From DYRB01 sp963845265 (GTDB taxonomy: Bacteria > Pseudomonadota > Gammaproteobacteria > Chromatiales > Chromatiaceae): a stretch of DNA of 64,000 nucleotides. The translations under genes and the position numbers were made by a program. Where the stretch lies: positions 1-64,000 of the forward strand of contig CAWJRN010000010.1 in assembly GCA_963845265.1 (NCBI GenBank), read 5' to 3'. Below the pieces are notes generated by a model. That model had not been told where the DNA came from. It saw nothing but the letters and a program-made list of their open reading frames with translations, and did not search any database. Shown one piece after another: positions 56,566 to 64,000 of the stretch (its first letter is position 1; each line of letters begins with the position of its first letter).

Positions 56566-57582
56566 ATGCCCCGGCGGCGACTGTCGGAGCGACAGATCGA
56601 GCGCATCGAGCGCATTCAAGAGCGGCGCCGCCGGCACCTGAGCGAACGAACACAGGCCGCTCTCAGCGAGACGGACGCCATGGATGAGATCCAGCCCCGA
56701 GAGGGGTTGGTGGTGGTCCGGCACGGGGCCAATCTCGCCGTCGAAGACGCCGCCGGCGCGGTCTACCACTGCCTGGCGCGCCAGAATATCGGGCACCCTG
56801 TGTGTGGCGATCGGGTAGTCTGGCAACCGACGGGGCCCGCCGCTGGGGTGGTCACCGCGGTACAGCCGCGAAGCACCGCACTGAGCCGCCCGGACTACGC
56901 CGGCCGGTCCAAGCCCTTGGCGGCCAACCTGACCCAATTGGTGGTCGTCCTGGCCCCCAAGCCGGAGCCCAGCGGATACCTGCTCGACCAGTACCTGGTC
57001 GCGGCAGAAAACATGGGCGTGGCAACCCTGATCCTGGGTAACAAGATGGACCTGCTAGACCCGGCAGGGCGCCTGGCATTCCAGGACTCCTTCGCCCACT
57101 ATGCCGCCATCGGCTACCGCACCGCGTGGCTGAGTCTGCACGAGGATCAGGATCTCACCCCGGCCACGGCTCACCTCGCCGGTCACACCAGCATCCTGGT
57201 AGGCCAGTCCGGCGTGGGCAAGTCCTCGCTCATTCAGGCCCTGCTCCCGGATCGGGACATCCAGATCGGGCGCCTGTCCCAGGCCACCGGGCTGGGGCGG
57301 CACACCACCTCGGCGGCCACCTGCTATCGGCTACCTGCCGGCGGCCATCTCATCGACTCGCCCGGGGTGCGCAGCTTCCGCCTTGGGGACATTCCCCTAG
57401 CGGACCTGGAGCGGGGCTTTCGCGACCTGGCCCCCTACTTCGGGAACTGTCGCTTCGCCAACTGCCGCCACGACCAGGAGCCGGGCTGCGCCGTCAAGGC
57501 CGCGGTGGACCAGGGCCTTGTGCACCCGACCCGGCTGGCGAGCTTCCAACACCTGGCGGCAGGTTCCGAGCGCCACGGCTAG
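56566..57582 (+). CDS. rsgA: ribosome small subunit biogenesis GTPase RsgA
   Basis: The 338-residue circularly permuted GTPase helps mature the 30S subunit. It has an OB-fold N-terminus, G4 LGNKMDLL, G1 GQSGVGKSSLIQAL (about residues 215-228), the G2/G3 region ATGLGRHTTSAATC and DSPGVRSFRL, and the C-terminal zinc knuckle CRFANCRHDQEPGC. The GTPase motifs come in the permuted order G4-G5-G1-G2-G3 as expected. Its stop codon overlaps that of the convergent riboflavin synthase gene in the tetranucleotide CTAG. Confidence 0.93.
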   Translation: MPRRRLSERQIERIERIQERRRRHLSERTQAALSETDAMDEIQPREGLVVVRHGANLAVEDAAGAVYHCLARQNIGHPVCGDRVVWQPTGPAAGVVTAVQPRSTALSRPDYAGRSKPLAANLTQLVVVLAPKPEPSGYLLDQYLVAAENMGVATLILGNKMDLLDPAGRLAFQDSFAHYAAIGYRTAWLSLHEDQDLTPATAHLAGHTSILVGQSGVGKSSLIQALLPDRDIQIGRLSQATGLGRHTTSAATCYRLPAGGHLIDSPGVRSFRLGDIPLADLERGFRDLAPYFGNCRFANCRHDQEPGCAVKAAVDQGLVHPTRLASFQHLAAGSERHG

Positions 57583-58253
57583 CCGGACAGGAACCCGTGC
57601 TCGGCCAGAAAGGCCGCGTCAATGCCACCGCCCTTGCCCGCCCCCTTCGGCTCGGCGGCACGCTCGCCCAACAGCAACCGCTCCAGATAGCGGGCGATCA
57701 GGTCCACCTCCAGGTTGACGCGGGTGCCGGGCCCATAGCCGCCGATGATGGTCTCGACCAGGGTGTGGGGGACGATGTTCAGCTCGAACACCCTCCCGTC
57801 CACGGCGTTGACCGTGAGGCTGGTCCCGTCCACGCAGATCGAGCCCTTGTGGGCGATGTACTTGGCCAGGTCTGCCGGGGCCTGAATGCGCAGGCGCCAG
57901 GAGCGCCCGTCATCGTGCCTTTCGAGCAGGTCCCCGACCCCGTCCACATGACCACTGACCAGGTGCCCACCCAGCGGCGTGGCCAGGGTCAGGGCCTTCT
58001 CCAGGTTCACCGGGCTGCCGGCCTTGAGCCCGCCCAGGGTGGTCAGGGCCAGGGTCTCGCGAGAGACATCCGCGGAAAACTCAGCTCCATTGAGGGAGAC
58101 CGCGGTCAGACAAACGCCGTTGACGGCGATGCTGTCGCCCAGGGCGACCCCCTCCAGCGCAAGCTTGCCGGTGGCCACGGACAGGCGCACATCGCCCCCC
58201 CTCGGCTCCAGGCGACGGATCTGACCAATGGCTTGAATAATTCCTGTAAACAT
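57579..58253 (-). CDS. ribE: riboflavin synthase alpha subunit
   Basis: The 224-residue enzyme turns two 6,7-dimethyl-8-ribityllumazine molecules into riboflavin. It is made of two similar beta barrels: MFTGIIQAIGQIRRLEPRG and GDSIAVNGVCLTAV in the first, LVSGHVDGVGDLLER and GTSLTVNAVDGRVFELNIVP in the second. It lies 55 bases after ribD on the same strand as part of an nrdR-ribD-ribE operon. The FMN riboswitch that controls rib genes elsewhere was not seen here. Confidence 0.94.
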   Translation of the reverse strand: MFTGIIQAIGQIRRLEPRGGDVRLSVATGKLALEGVALGDSIAVNGVCLTAVSLNGAEFSADVSRETLALTTLGGLKAGSPVNLEKALTLATPLGGHLVSGHVDGVGDLLERHDDGRSWRLRIQAPADLAKYIAHKGSICVDGTSLTVNAVDGRVFELNIVPHTLVETIIGGYGPGTRVNLEVDLIARYLERLLLGERAAEPKGAGKGGGIDAAFLAEHGFLSG

Positions 58254-58308
58254 TGAATTGACTAGGCTTCTCTGAGTGTCGGAAGGGGTATTACCCGGGC
58301 CTGCCCGC

Positions 58309-59430
58309 TCAACCGAGCCGGGCGGTCAGACGCCAATCCTGCCCGACAGCCCGCACATCGGTGAGGGTCAGTGGGATGCGCTCGGCCATGCGCTCCAGAC
58401 CCGGCAGGTGAAAGAGGCCTCGGGCGGCATCGCCCATCAGGTGTGGGGCCAGATAGAGGACCAGCTCGTCCACCAGACCTGCGGCAACGGCGGCGCCGGC
58501 CAGGGTGGGGCCGGCCTCGATGAGCACCTCGTTCACCTCTTGCTCCGCGAGGTGCCGCAGCAGGGACTCCAGGTCGACGCGACCTCGGCCCTCGGGGAGG
58601 ACCTCGACCAGGGCCCCGGCAGATTCGAGAACGGCGATGGCCGGTGCCGGCTGGTCGGTACAGGCGATCAGGGTCATACCAGGCAGGCCCAGCAGGCGCG
58701 CCCCCGGGGGCGTCCGCAACCGGCTATCCACCACCACCCGCAGTGGTTGGCGCACCGCTTCGGTGGGCTCCAGCCCGCGCAGATCGGTGGGTTGCAGGCG
58801 CACGTTCATGGATGGGTCGTCGGCCAGCACGGTCCCGACCCCGGTGAGGATGGCGGAGCTGCGTGCGCGCAAAAACTGCACGTCACGGCGAGCGGCCTCC
58901 CCCGTGATCCATTGACTCTCCCCGCTGGCCATGGCGGTACGCCCATCCAGGCTCGCCGCCAGCTTGCAACGGACATAGGGCAGCCCCTTGGCCATGCGTT
59001 TGATGAAGCCCGGGTTCAGCGCCCTGGCCTGGGTCTCCATGAGGCCGGATTCGACCGCCACCCCAGCCGCCTCCAGCAGGGCCAACCCCTTGCCCCCAAC
59101 CAAGGGGTTTGGGTCCACCGTCGCCGCTACCACCCGCGTCACCCCGGCAGCGAGTAGGGCGTCGGTGCAGGGCGAGGTGCGGCCCTGATGGCAACAGGGC
59201 TCCAGGGTCACATAGGCGGTGGCGCCCCGGGCCGCCTCGCCGGCAGCGGCCAGGGCGATGCGCTCGGCATGGGGGCCCCCGACCCGCCTGTGCCAGCCCT
59301 CCCCCACCACCTGCCCGTCACGGACCAGGACGCAGCCGACCCTGGGATTGGGCTCGGTGGTGTAGAGCCCCAGGGTGGCCAAGCGCAGGGCCTGGGCCAT
59401 GTAGGTGTAGTCGGCGGCGGTGCTCGTCAC
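58309..59430 (-). CDS. ribD: bifunctional riboflavin biosynthesis protein RibD
   Basis: The 373-residue protein joins a zinc deaminase (HAERIAL, PCCHQGRTSPC with the zinc ligands, residues about 55-95) and a reductase domain (RCKLAASLDGRTAMASGES, GVGTVLADDP). It performs the second and third steps from GTP to riboflavin. The GTG start at 59430 overlaps the nrdR stop by 3 bases, and an ATG 10 codons in is also possible. The gene order nrdR-ribD-ribE is a common gammaproteobacterial arrangement. Confidence 0.94.
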   Translation of the reverse strand: MTSTAADYTYMAQALRLATLGLYTTEPNPRVGCVLVRDGQVVGEGWHRRVGGPHAERIALAAAGEAARGATAYVTLEPCCHQGRTSPCTDALLAAGVTRVVAATVDPNPLVGGKGLALLEAAGVAVESGLMETQARALNPGFIKRMAKGLPYVRCKLAASLDGRTAMASGESQWITGEAARRDVQFLRARSSAILTGVGTVLADDPSMNVRLQPTDLRGLEPTEAVRQPLRVVVDSRLRTPPGARLLGLPGMTLIACTDQPAPAIAVLESAGALVEVLPEGRGRVDLESLLRHLAEQEVNEVLIEAGPTLAGAAVAAGLVDELVLYLAPHLMGDAARGLFHLPGLERMAERIPLTLTDVRAVGQDWRLTARLG

Positions 59431-59975
59431 TTGCGTTTGCCCTTGCCCTTGGGTTGCGGGTCCTCGACCGGCGGATCGAGCCCTTCGAGCAGATCGAGTT
59501 GGTGGCGACGCACCTCGGGGGTGGGCTGCAATTCGAGGCGATCGATCTCCTCGCGGAAGGCGTTGACATCCTCGAACTTGCGGTAGACGGAGGCAAAACG
59601 GACATAGGCGACCTGATCCAGGCCCCGCAGCTCGTCCATCACCAGCTCGCCGATGCGCCGGGACGAGACCTCCCCCTCCCCCCCGCTGACCAGGCGTCGA
59701 TTGATGCGCGCCACCGCCGCCTCGACCTGCTCCAGCCCGACTGGTCGCTTCTCCAGCGCCCGCATCAGGCCACTGCGCAGCTTGCGCCCATCGAAGGGCA
59801 CGCGGCTGCCGTCGCGCTTGACCACCCGCGGCAGGTTGAGCTCCGCCGCCTCGAAGGTCGTAAAACGCTCGGCGCACACCACGCACTGGCGACGACGGCG
59901 CACCTGATCGCCCTCACCGAACAGGCGGGAATCGACCACCCGCGTATCTTGGGCTCCGCAGAAGGGGCAACGCAT
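59427..59975 (-). CDS. nrdR: transcriptional repressor NrdR
   Basis: The 182-residue protein represses ribonucleotide reductase genes in response to dNTP/ATP levels. It has the zinc ribbon MRCPFCGAQDTRVVDSR and RRRRQCVVCAERFTTFE, followed by the ATP-cone domain RVPFDGRKLRSGLMRALEKR. The C-terminus ends in a Lys-rich tail (PKGKGKRK) that is longer than usual. It leads an nrdR-ribD-ribE operon, with ribD starting in its stop codon. Confidence 0.95.
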   Translation of the reverse strand: MRCPFCGAQDTRVVDSRLFGEGDQVRRRRQCVVCAERFTTFEAAELNLPRVVKRDGSRVPFDGRKLRSGLMRALEKRPVGLEQVEAAVARINRRLVSGGEGEVSSRRIGELVMDELRGLDQVAYVRFASVYRKFEDVNAFREEIDRLELQPTPEVRRHQLDLLEGLDPPVEDPQPKGKGKRK

Positions 59976-60210
59976 GACGCTTAAGGTCCTGTCAGTCGGT
60001 AAGGGCGGATTAAGGCGATGTATATGGGGAAGTTTTCAGTTTTCAGTTTTCAGTACGAGTTTGTTGCTGCTGGACAATTTGAAATCCGGAAACGAAGAAC
60101 CGACGCGCGACAGGTCTAAGCCACCCTGCCGTCGAGCGGGTCTCGCTCCTGGAGGCACCGCTCGCGGAGCCGTTCCGGTCCCGCACATGTAGACCAGCCA
60201 GGATGCGGCA
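59976..60210. other. intergenic region with a short tandem repeat
   Basis: The main feature is TTTTCAG repeated three times (about 60032-60053). No gene is supported. Confidence 0.4.
60032..60053. repeat. tandem repeat, three copies of TTTTCAG
   Basis: The heptamer TTTTCAG occurs three times head to tail in a lower-GC stretch between nrdR and the Rap1a/Tai-like gene. Short units like this can change copy number by slippage. Confidence 0.55.
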
Positions 60211-60624
60211 TCACTGCCCGGGCGAGGACCCGCAGGGGTAAATGCGCGCCAGAATCTTCGGCACCACTTGGTCCACTGGGGCAGAGCGGTCCTGATGTGT
60301 CCGCAACTGCGCCAACACCTGGGCGGCAATACGCTCGACCGGCTCGGCCGACGGCACGCACCAACGGGCCACCTTGACCGCCTCGGGCTTGCAGGCACAG
60401 GGGGCGGCATACCATTCACAGAGGGCCGCATCCACGCCCCGATTACCCTGGGCCTCTCCCCTGTCGCAAGCGGCCAGCAACTGTCCCACTGTGGGACCGG
60501 CGCTCACGGACATGCTGCAAGCGAGGGCCGCCGGCAACAGGGGCCACATCGAACGCCTGGTGCGCGCACTGGACCTGGCGAAACTGGGCGGGAACCATGG
60601 ATGGGGCATCGGCGAAACGTCCAA
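60211..60624 (-). CDS. secreted Rap1a/Tai-family protein
   Basis: The product, up to 137 residues depending on start, has an N-terminal region with a signal segment (MWPLLPAALACSMSVSAGPT) and a small domain with four cysteines: LLAACDRGEAQ, ALCEWYAAPCACKP, ARWCVPS and RIYPCGS. That cysteine pattern is like Rap1a/Tai immunity proteins, which neutralise T6SS amidase effectors in the periplasm. No T6SS effector gene is near, so this may be an orphan immunity-like protein. The start choice is unsure (60624, 60609 or 60555). Confidence 0.6.
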   Translation of the reverse strand: MDVSPMPHPWFPPSFARSSARTRRSMWPLLPAALACSMSVSAGPTVGQLLAACDRGEAQGNRGVDAALCEWYAAPCACKPEAVKVARWCVPSAEPVERIAAQVLAQLRTHQDRSAPVDQVVPKILARIYPCGSSPGQ

Positions 60625-60840
60625 AGGGCTTGCGCGGAAGTCGCCGCAACGACTTGTCTTTCCAGCAGCTACTGGTCCGACCGTCCGATCGGCACCCCAT
60701 GCTGTGGCGCAAGCATATCAGGTGGGGATTTGCGTCGAAACCAAGCAACGCCCTGCCGATTGCACTGGTTGGCCGCTTGCCCGCCATGGGGGTTAGAATG
60801 CCTGCCCGTTCTACCCTGGCCCGGGAGCCGATGCCCGCCT
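60625..60840. other. intergenic region upstream of trkA
   Basis: No gene is supported in these 216 bases, which should hold the promoter of trkA. Confidence 0.4.
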
Positions 60841-62244
60841 ATGAAAATCATTATCCTGGGTGCCGGTCAGGTGGGCACCTCCGTGGCCGAAAGCCTGGTG
60901 TCCGAGGCTAACGAAATCACCATCGTCGATACCGACGTGCCGCGCCTGTCGCGCCTGGCCGATCGCCTGGACCTACGCGTGGTGGTGGGTAACGCGGCCC
61001 TGCCCTCGGTCCTCAAGCAGGCCGGGGCCGAGGACACCGACCTGCTCATCGCCGTAACCCAGAGCGACCAGACCAACCTTTGCGCCTGCCGCACGGCCAA
61101 GTCCCTGTTCAATGTCCCCACCCGCATCGCCCGGCTGCGCTCGGGAGACTATGCCGAGTACCCTCAGCTCTTGGAGACCAAGAACTTCGCGGTGGACTTC
61201 AGTATCTGCCCGGAGCAGATCGTCACCGACTACATCGTCAAGCTGATCGAATTCCCCGAGGCGTTGCAGGTCCTGGAGTTCGCCGACGGCTTGGTGAGCC
61301 TGGTGGCGTTGCGCGCCTTTGAAGGAGGCCCCTTGGTGGGCCACCCCATCGCCGAGTTGCGCGAACACATCCCGCATGTGGATGCCCGTATCGCAGCCAT
61401 CTACCGCAAGGACCAGCCCATCGTCCCCGACGGCCAGACGCTGGTAGAGGCCGGCGATGAGGTCTTCTGTCTGGCCGCCTCCCGCGATATCCGGACCGTC
61501 ATGAGCGAACTGCGCCGCCGTGATCGCCCGACGCGGCGCATGCTCATCGCCGGCGGCGGCAACATCGGCGAGCGCCTCGCGGTGGCCACCCAAGGGCGCT
61601 ACAACGTGAAGATCGTCGAATCCAATGAGACTCGCGCCAAGGTCCTCGGGGCGCGTCTGAGCGACACCCTGGTCCTGATCGGCGAGGCGACCGACGAGAC
61701 CCTGCTCGAGGCCGAGGGCATCGACGACATGGACTTCTTCCTCGCTCTGACCAACGACGATGAGAACAACATCCTCTCGGCCCTCCTAGCCAAGGGCTTG
61801 GGGGCACGACGGGTGCTGGCCCTGATCAACCGCAGGGTCTATGTGGACCTGGTCCAGGCAGACAGGATCGACATCGCCATCTCCCCCGCCCAGGTCTCGA
61901 TCGGCACCCTGCTCGCCCATGTGCGCAAGGGCGACGTGGCGGCGGTACACAGCCTGCGCCGCGGGGCGGCGGAGTCCCTGGAGGTGGTCGTGCACGGGGA
62001 TCGCAAGACCTCCCGGGCGGTAGGCCGACGCATCGAGGAGCTCAAGCTGCCCCACGGAGTGACCGTGGGCGCCATCGTGCGCGGCCCGGCGCCAGAGCCA
62101 GGTAAGGCAGAGACCCGCAAGGTCATCATCGCCCACCACGACACCCTGGTAGAGGCCGACGACCACCTGATCCTGTTCCTCATCAGCAAGGATCTGGTGC
62201 GCAAGGTCGAGCGCTTCTTCCAGGTCGATGTGACCTTCTTCTGA
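60841..62244 (+). CDS. trkA: Trk system potassium transporter TrkA
   Basis: The 467-residue cytoplasmic regulator binds NAD(H) and ATP and gates TrkH. It has two RCK units: the first begins MKIIILGAGQVGTSVAESLV, the second near residue 232 with RRMLIAGGGNIGERLA; RCK_C domains follow each (LVALRAFEGGPLVGHPIAEL near 155). The ATG at 60841 matches the normal TrkA start. Its stop is directly followed by the trkH start, with no gap, so the two are coupled. Confidence 0.95.
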   Translation: MKIIILGAGQVGTSVAESLVSEANEITIVDTDVPRLSRLADRLDLRVVVGNAALPSVLKQAGAEDTDLLIAVTQSDQTNLCACRTAKSLFNVPTRIARLRSGDYAEYPQLLETKNFAVDFSICPEQIVTDYIVKLIEFPEALQVLEFADGLVSLVALRAFEGGPLVGHPIAELREHIPHVDARIAAIYRKDQPIVPDGQTLVEAGDEVFCLAASRDIRTVMSELRRRDRPTRRMLIAGGGNIGERLAVATQGRYNVKIVESNETRAKVLGARLSDTLVLIGEATDETLLEAEGIDDMDFFLALTNDDENNILSALLAKGLGARRVLALINRRVYVDLVQADRIDIAISPAQVSIGTLLAHVRKGDVAAVHSLRRGAAESLEVVVHGDRKTSRAVGRRIEELKLPHGVTVGAIVRGPAPEPGKAETRKVIIAHHDTLVEADDHLILFLISKDLVRKVERFFQVDVTFF

Positions 62245-63699
62245 ATGCGCGCCTTCTACTCCGTCACCCAGGTGCTCGGGCGGCTGTTGCTGCTCTTCAG
62301 CCTGACCTACCTGCTGCCCATCGCCTGCGCGCTCTTCTACGGGGGCGAGGCCCTGCGGACCTTCTTGGTCAGCATGTTGGCCTGCATCGGGGCCGGCGCC
62401 CTGCTGCTGCTGGCCACCCGCGGTCACCGGGCCGAACTCAAGGCCAGGGACGGATTCATCCTGGTCACCCTGGCCTGGACCCTGACCGCGGCGATCGCCA
62501 GTATCCCCTTTATGTTGCATCATGATCTGGCCTTCACCGACGCCTTCTTCGAGGCCATGTCCGGGCTCACTACCACCGGGGCCACCGTGATGTCGAACCT
62601 GGACGGCCTGGCACCGTCCATCAACCTCTGGCGCCACGAGCTGCAATGGCTGGGGGGCATGGGGATCATCGTCCTGGCCGTGGCCATCCTGCCCATGCTG
62701 GGGGTCGGCGGCATGCAGTTGCTGCGCGCCGAGCTGCCGGGTCCGATCAAGGACAGCAAGCTCACCGCCCGCATCGGCGACACCGCGGCCATCCTCTGGT
62801 CCGTCTACCTGGCATTCACCGTCGTCTGCATGCTGGCCCTGAAGCTAGCCGGGATGAGCTGGTTCGATGCCGTCTGCCACGCCTTCTCGGCACTCAGCAT
62901 CGGGGGCTTCTCCACCCACGACGCCAGCATCGGCGGCTTCGACTCCCTGGCCATCGAGGTCATCCTGATGGTCTTCATGGTCATCGGGGCCCTGAACTTC
63001 GCTACCCATTTCACCGCTTGGCACGAACGCGATCTACGCCCTTATTGGCGCGACGCCGAGGCCAGGGGCGTGTTGGCGGTGCTGGTCGCGAGCTGCCTGG
63101 GGTGCACCGCCTACCTGTGGCTCATGGGGACCTACGACGACCCGCTGACCAGCCTGCGCTATGTGAGCTTCAACGTCATCTCCGTCGCCACGTCCACCGG
63201 TTACTCCAGCACCGACTACGAGCAGTGGCCACTCTTCGTGCCCTTCCTGATGATCTTCCTGGCCGGCATCACCGCCAGTTCCGGCTCCACTGGCGGCGGC
63301 ATCAAGATGATCCGCACCCTGGTCCTGGCCCGCCAGGGTATCCGCGAGTTATCGCGGCTGATCCACCCGACCATGGCCGCCCCGATCACCGTGGGCGGGG
63401 CGGAGATCCCCAACGCCGTGGTCTTTGCCATCCTGGGGTTCATCTTCCTGTACTTCATGAGCGCGCTGGGGATCACCTTCCTGCTCCTGCTCGGCGGCCT
63501 CGACTTCGTCACCGCCTTGTCCGCCTCCGTCGCCTGCATCAACAACATCGGCCCTGGGCTGGGCGAGGTCGGCCCCGCCGACAACTACGCGGGTCTGACC
63601 CACTACGAGACCTGGGTCTGCAGCTTCGCCATGCTCCTGGGGCGCCTGGAGATCTTCTCTTTGCTGGTCTTGTTCACCCCGCAGTTCTGGCGCAAGTAA
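62245..63699 (+). CDS. trkH: Trk system potassium uptake protein TrkH/TrkG
   Basis: The 484-residue membrane protein is the K+-conducting subunit. It has the four pore loops with the selectivity glycines: AMSGLTTTGATV, HAFSALSIGGFST, ATSTGYSS and NNIGPGLGEVGPA, arranged as in the TrkH/KtrB superfamily. It starts directly after trkA and completes the uptake system. Confidence 0.95.
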   Translation: MRAFYSVTQVLGRLLLLFSLTYLLPIACALFYGGEALRTFLVSMLACIGAGALLLLATRGHRAELKARDGFILVTLAWTLTAAIASIPFMLHHDLAFTDAFFEAMSGLTTTGATVMSNLDGLAPSINLWRHELQWLGGMGIIVLAVAILPMLGVGGMQLLRAELPGPIKDSKLTARIGDTAAILWSVYLAFTVVCMLALKLAGMSWFDAVCHAFSALSIGGFSTHDASIGGFDSLAIEVILMVFMVIGALNFATHFTAWHERDLRPYWRDAEARGVLAVLVASCLGCTAYLWLMGTYDDPLTSLRYVSFNVISVATSTGYSSTDYEQWPLFVPFLMIFLAGITASSGSTGGGIKMIRTLVLARQGIRELSRLIHPTMAAPITVGGAEIPNAVVFAILGFIFLYFMSALGITFLLLLGGLDFVTALSASVACINNIGPGLGEVGPADNYAGLTHYETWVCSFAMLLGRLEIFSLLVLFTPQFWRK

Positions 63700-63749
63700 T
63701 CCCCTCCCCCAGCTGGACGCCAGCTCCACCTGCGCCTAACCCAGTGCGT

Positions 63750-64000
63750 CTATCGGGCGCCGCAGGCCCGCTGCCGCGCATAGCGGTAGGCCAGAACGGC
63801 CAAGGTGACGAAGGTCAACGGGATGACGAACCAAACCATGACGGCAGCATAGGGCTCCGCCACCCCGTTGTGGGTGGCGTGCAGCACCAGCCAAACGGTG
63901 TAGGCGACATAACCGAGCAGGAACAGGCCGCCCTCCCAGCGGGCGATCAGGTGGCCGGTAAAGAAGATCGGCAGGCAGGCGACGGCCACGGCAACCATGA
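63750..64000 (-). CDS. calcium/sodium antiporter C-terminus (cut by the window edge)
   Basis: The end of a gene on the minus strand gives MVAVAVACLPIFFTGHLIAR, EGGLFLLGYVAYTVWLVL and further hydrophobic helices. The phrase CLPIFFTGH-IARWEG-LFL is the last part of YrbG/CaxA-type Ca2+/Na+ antiporters. The N-terminal half lies beyond position 64000, so the gene start is not visible. It is convergent with trkH. Confidence 0.7.
   Translation of the reverse strand, partial: MVAVAVACLPIFFTGHLIARWEGGLFLLGYVAYTVWLVLHATHNGVAEPYAAVMVWFVIPLTFVTLAVLAYRYARQRACGAR

Noticed and set aside
1..64000. CRISPR arrays, tRNA and rRNA genes
   Set aside because: No regularly spaced direct repeats, cloverleaf-like sequence or conserved rRNA stretch was seen.

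Overview
The window is GC-rich, densely coded bacterial DNA that reads as the chromosome of a gammaproteobacterium, most probably a purple sulfur bacterium (Chromatiaceae). That placement is an inference from gene content (octaheme tetrathionate reductase with its cytochrome b, class I PHA synthase, small c-type cytochromes, XrtH exosortase, Trk potassium uptake, nrdR-ribD-ribE) and from the many small intergenic palindromic repeats. No rRNA, tRNA or CRISPR array was found.

Layout. 0-11.3 kb (+): an outer-membrane barrel protein, a coiled-coil protein, a CorA-type transporter, a two-pore-helix potassium channel, a lipoprotein hydrolase, an MscS-type channel, a DUF481 barrel and a large MscK-type channel; this is an envelope and osmotic-stress cluster. 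12.1-15.9 kb: a TldD/TldE-like pair (-) and lgt (+). 16.0-22.8 kb (+): a four-gene Wadjet (JetABCD) anti-plasmid system with a 169-bp MITE-like element ending 10 bp before jetA. 22.8-27.4 kb: repeat-rich accessory DNA with a YajD-type HNH gene, a decapitated regulator, a cupin and a cytochrome c. 27.4-38.2 kb (-): mutarotase, Gly-rich protein, RND permease and adaptor, a second decayed potassium channel, the tetrathionate reductase pair, galE. 38.4-45.5 kb (-): YgfX-like protein, a gene split by an amber codon, methylthioinosine phosphorylase, hemerythrin, hpt-nagZ, a dipeptide-type permease pair and an L,D-transpeptidase. 45.8-49.7 kb: gene remnants around a compact exosortase H locus (substrate, XrtH, XrtH-associated protein). 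49.8-53.3 kb (-): smc. 53.4-56.0 kb: EAL and sigma-54-activator remnants beside a less GC-rich phaC. 56.2-64.0 kb: cytochrome c, rsgA, riboflavin genes with nrdR, a Rap1a/Tai-like protein, trkA-trkH and the end of a Ca/Na antiporter.

An unusual property is the number of single-base frame changes inside otherwise well-preserved genes: the MscS-type channel, DUF481, MscK (four), TldE, jetC, the RND adaptor and the second potassium channel. Where I could work them out, most behave as one extra base in a short G/C or A run, so residual sequencing error is as likely as true decay. This decides whether the Wadjet ATPase is functional. The most interesting loci are the Wadjet operon with its MITE, the mini exosortase H locus, the cell-wall recycling cluster and the repeat-flanked 23-27 kb region.
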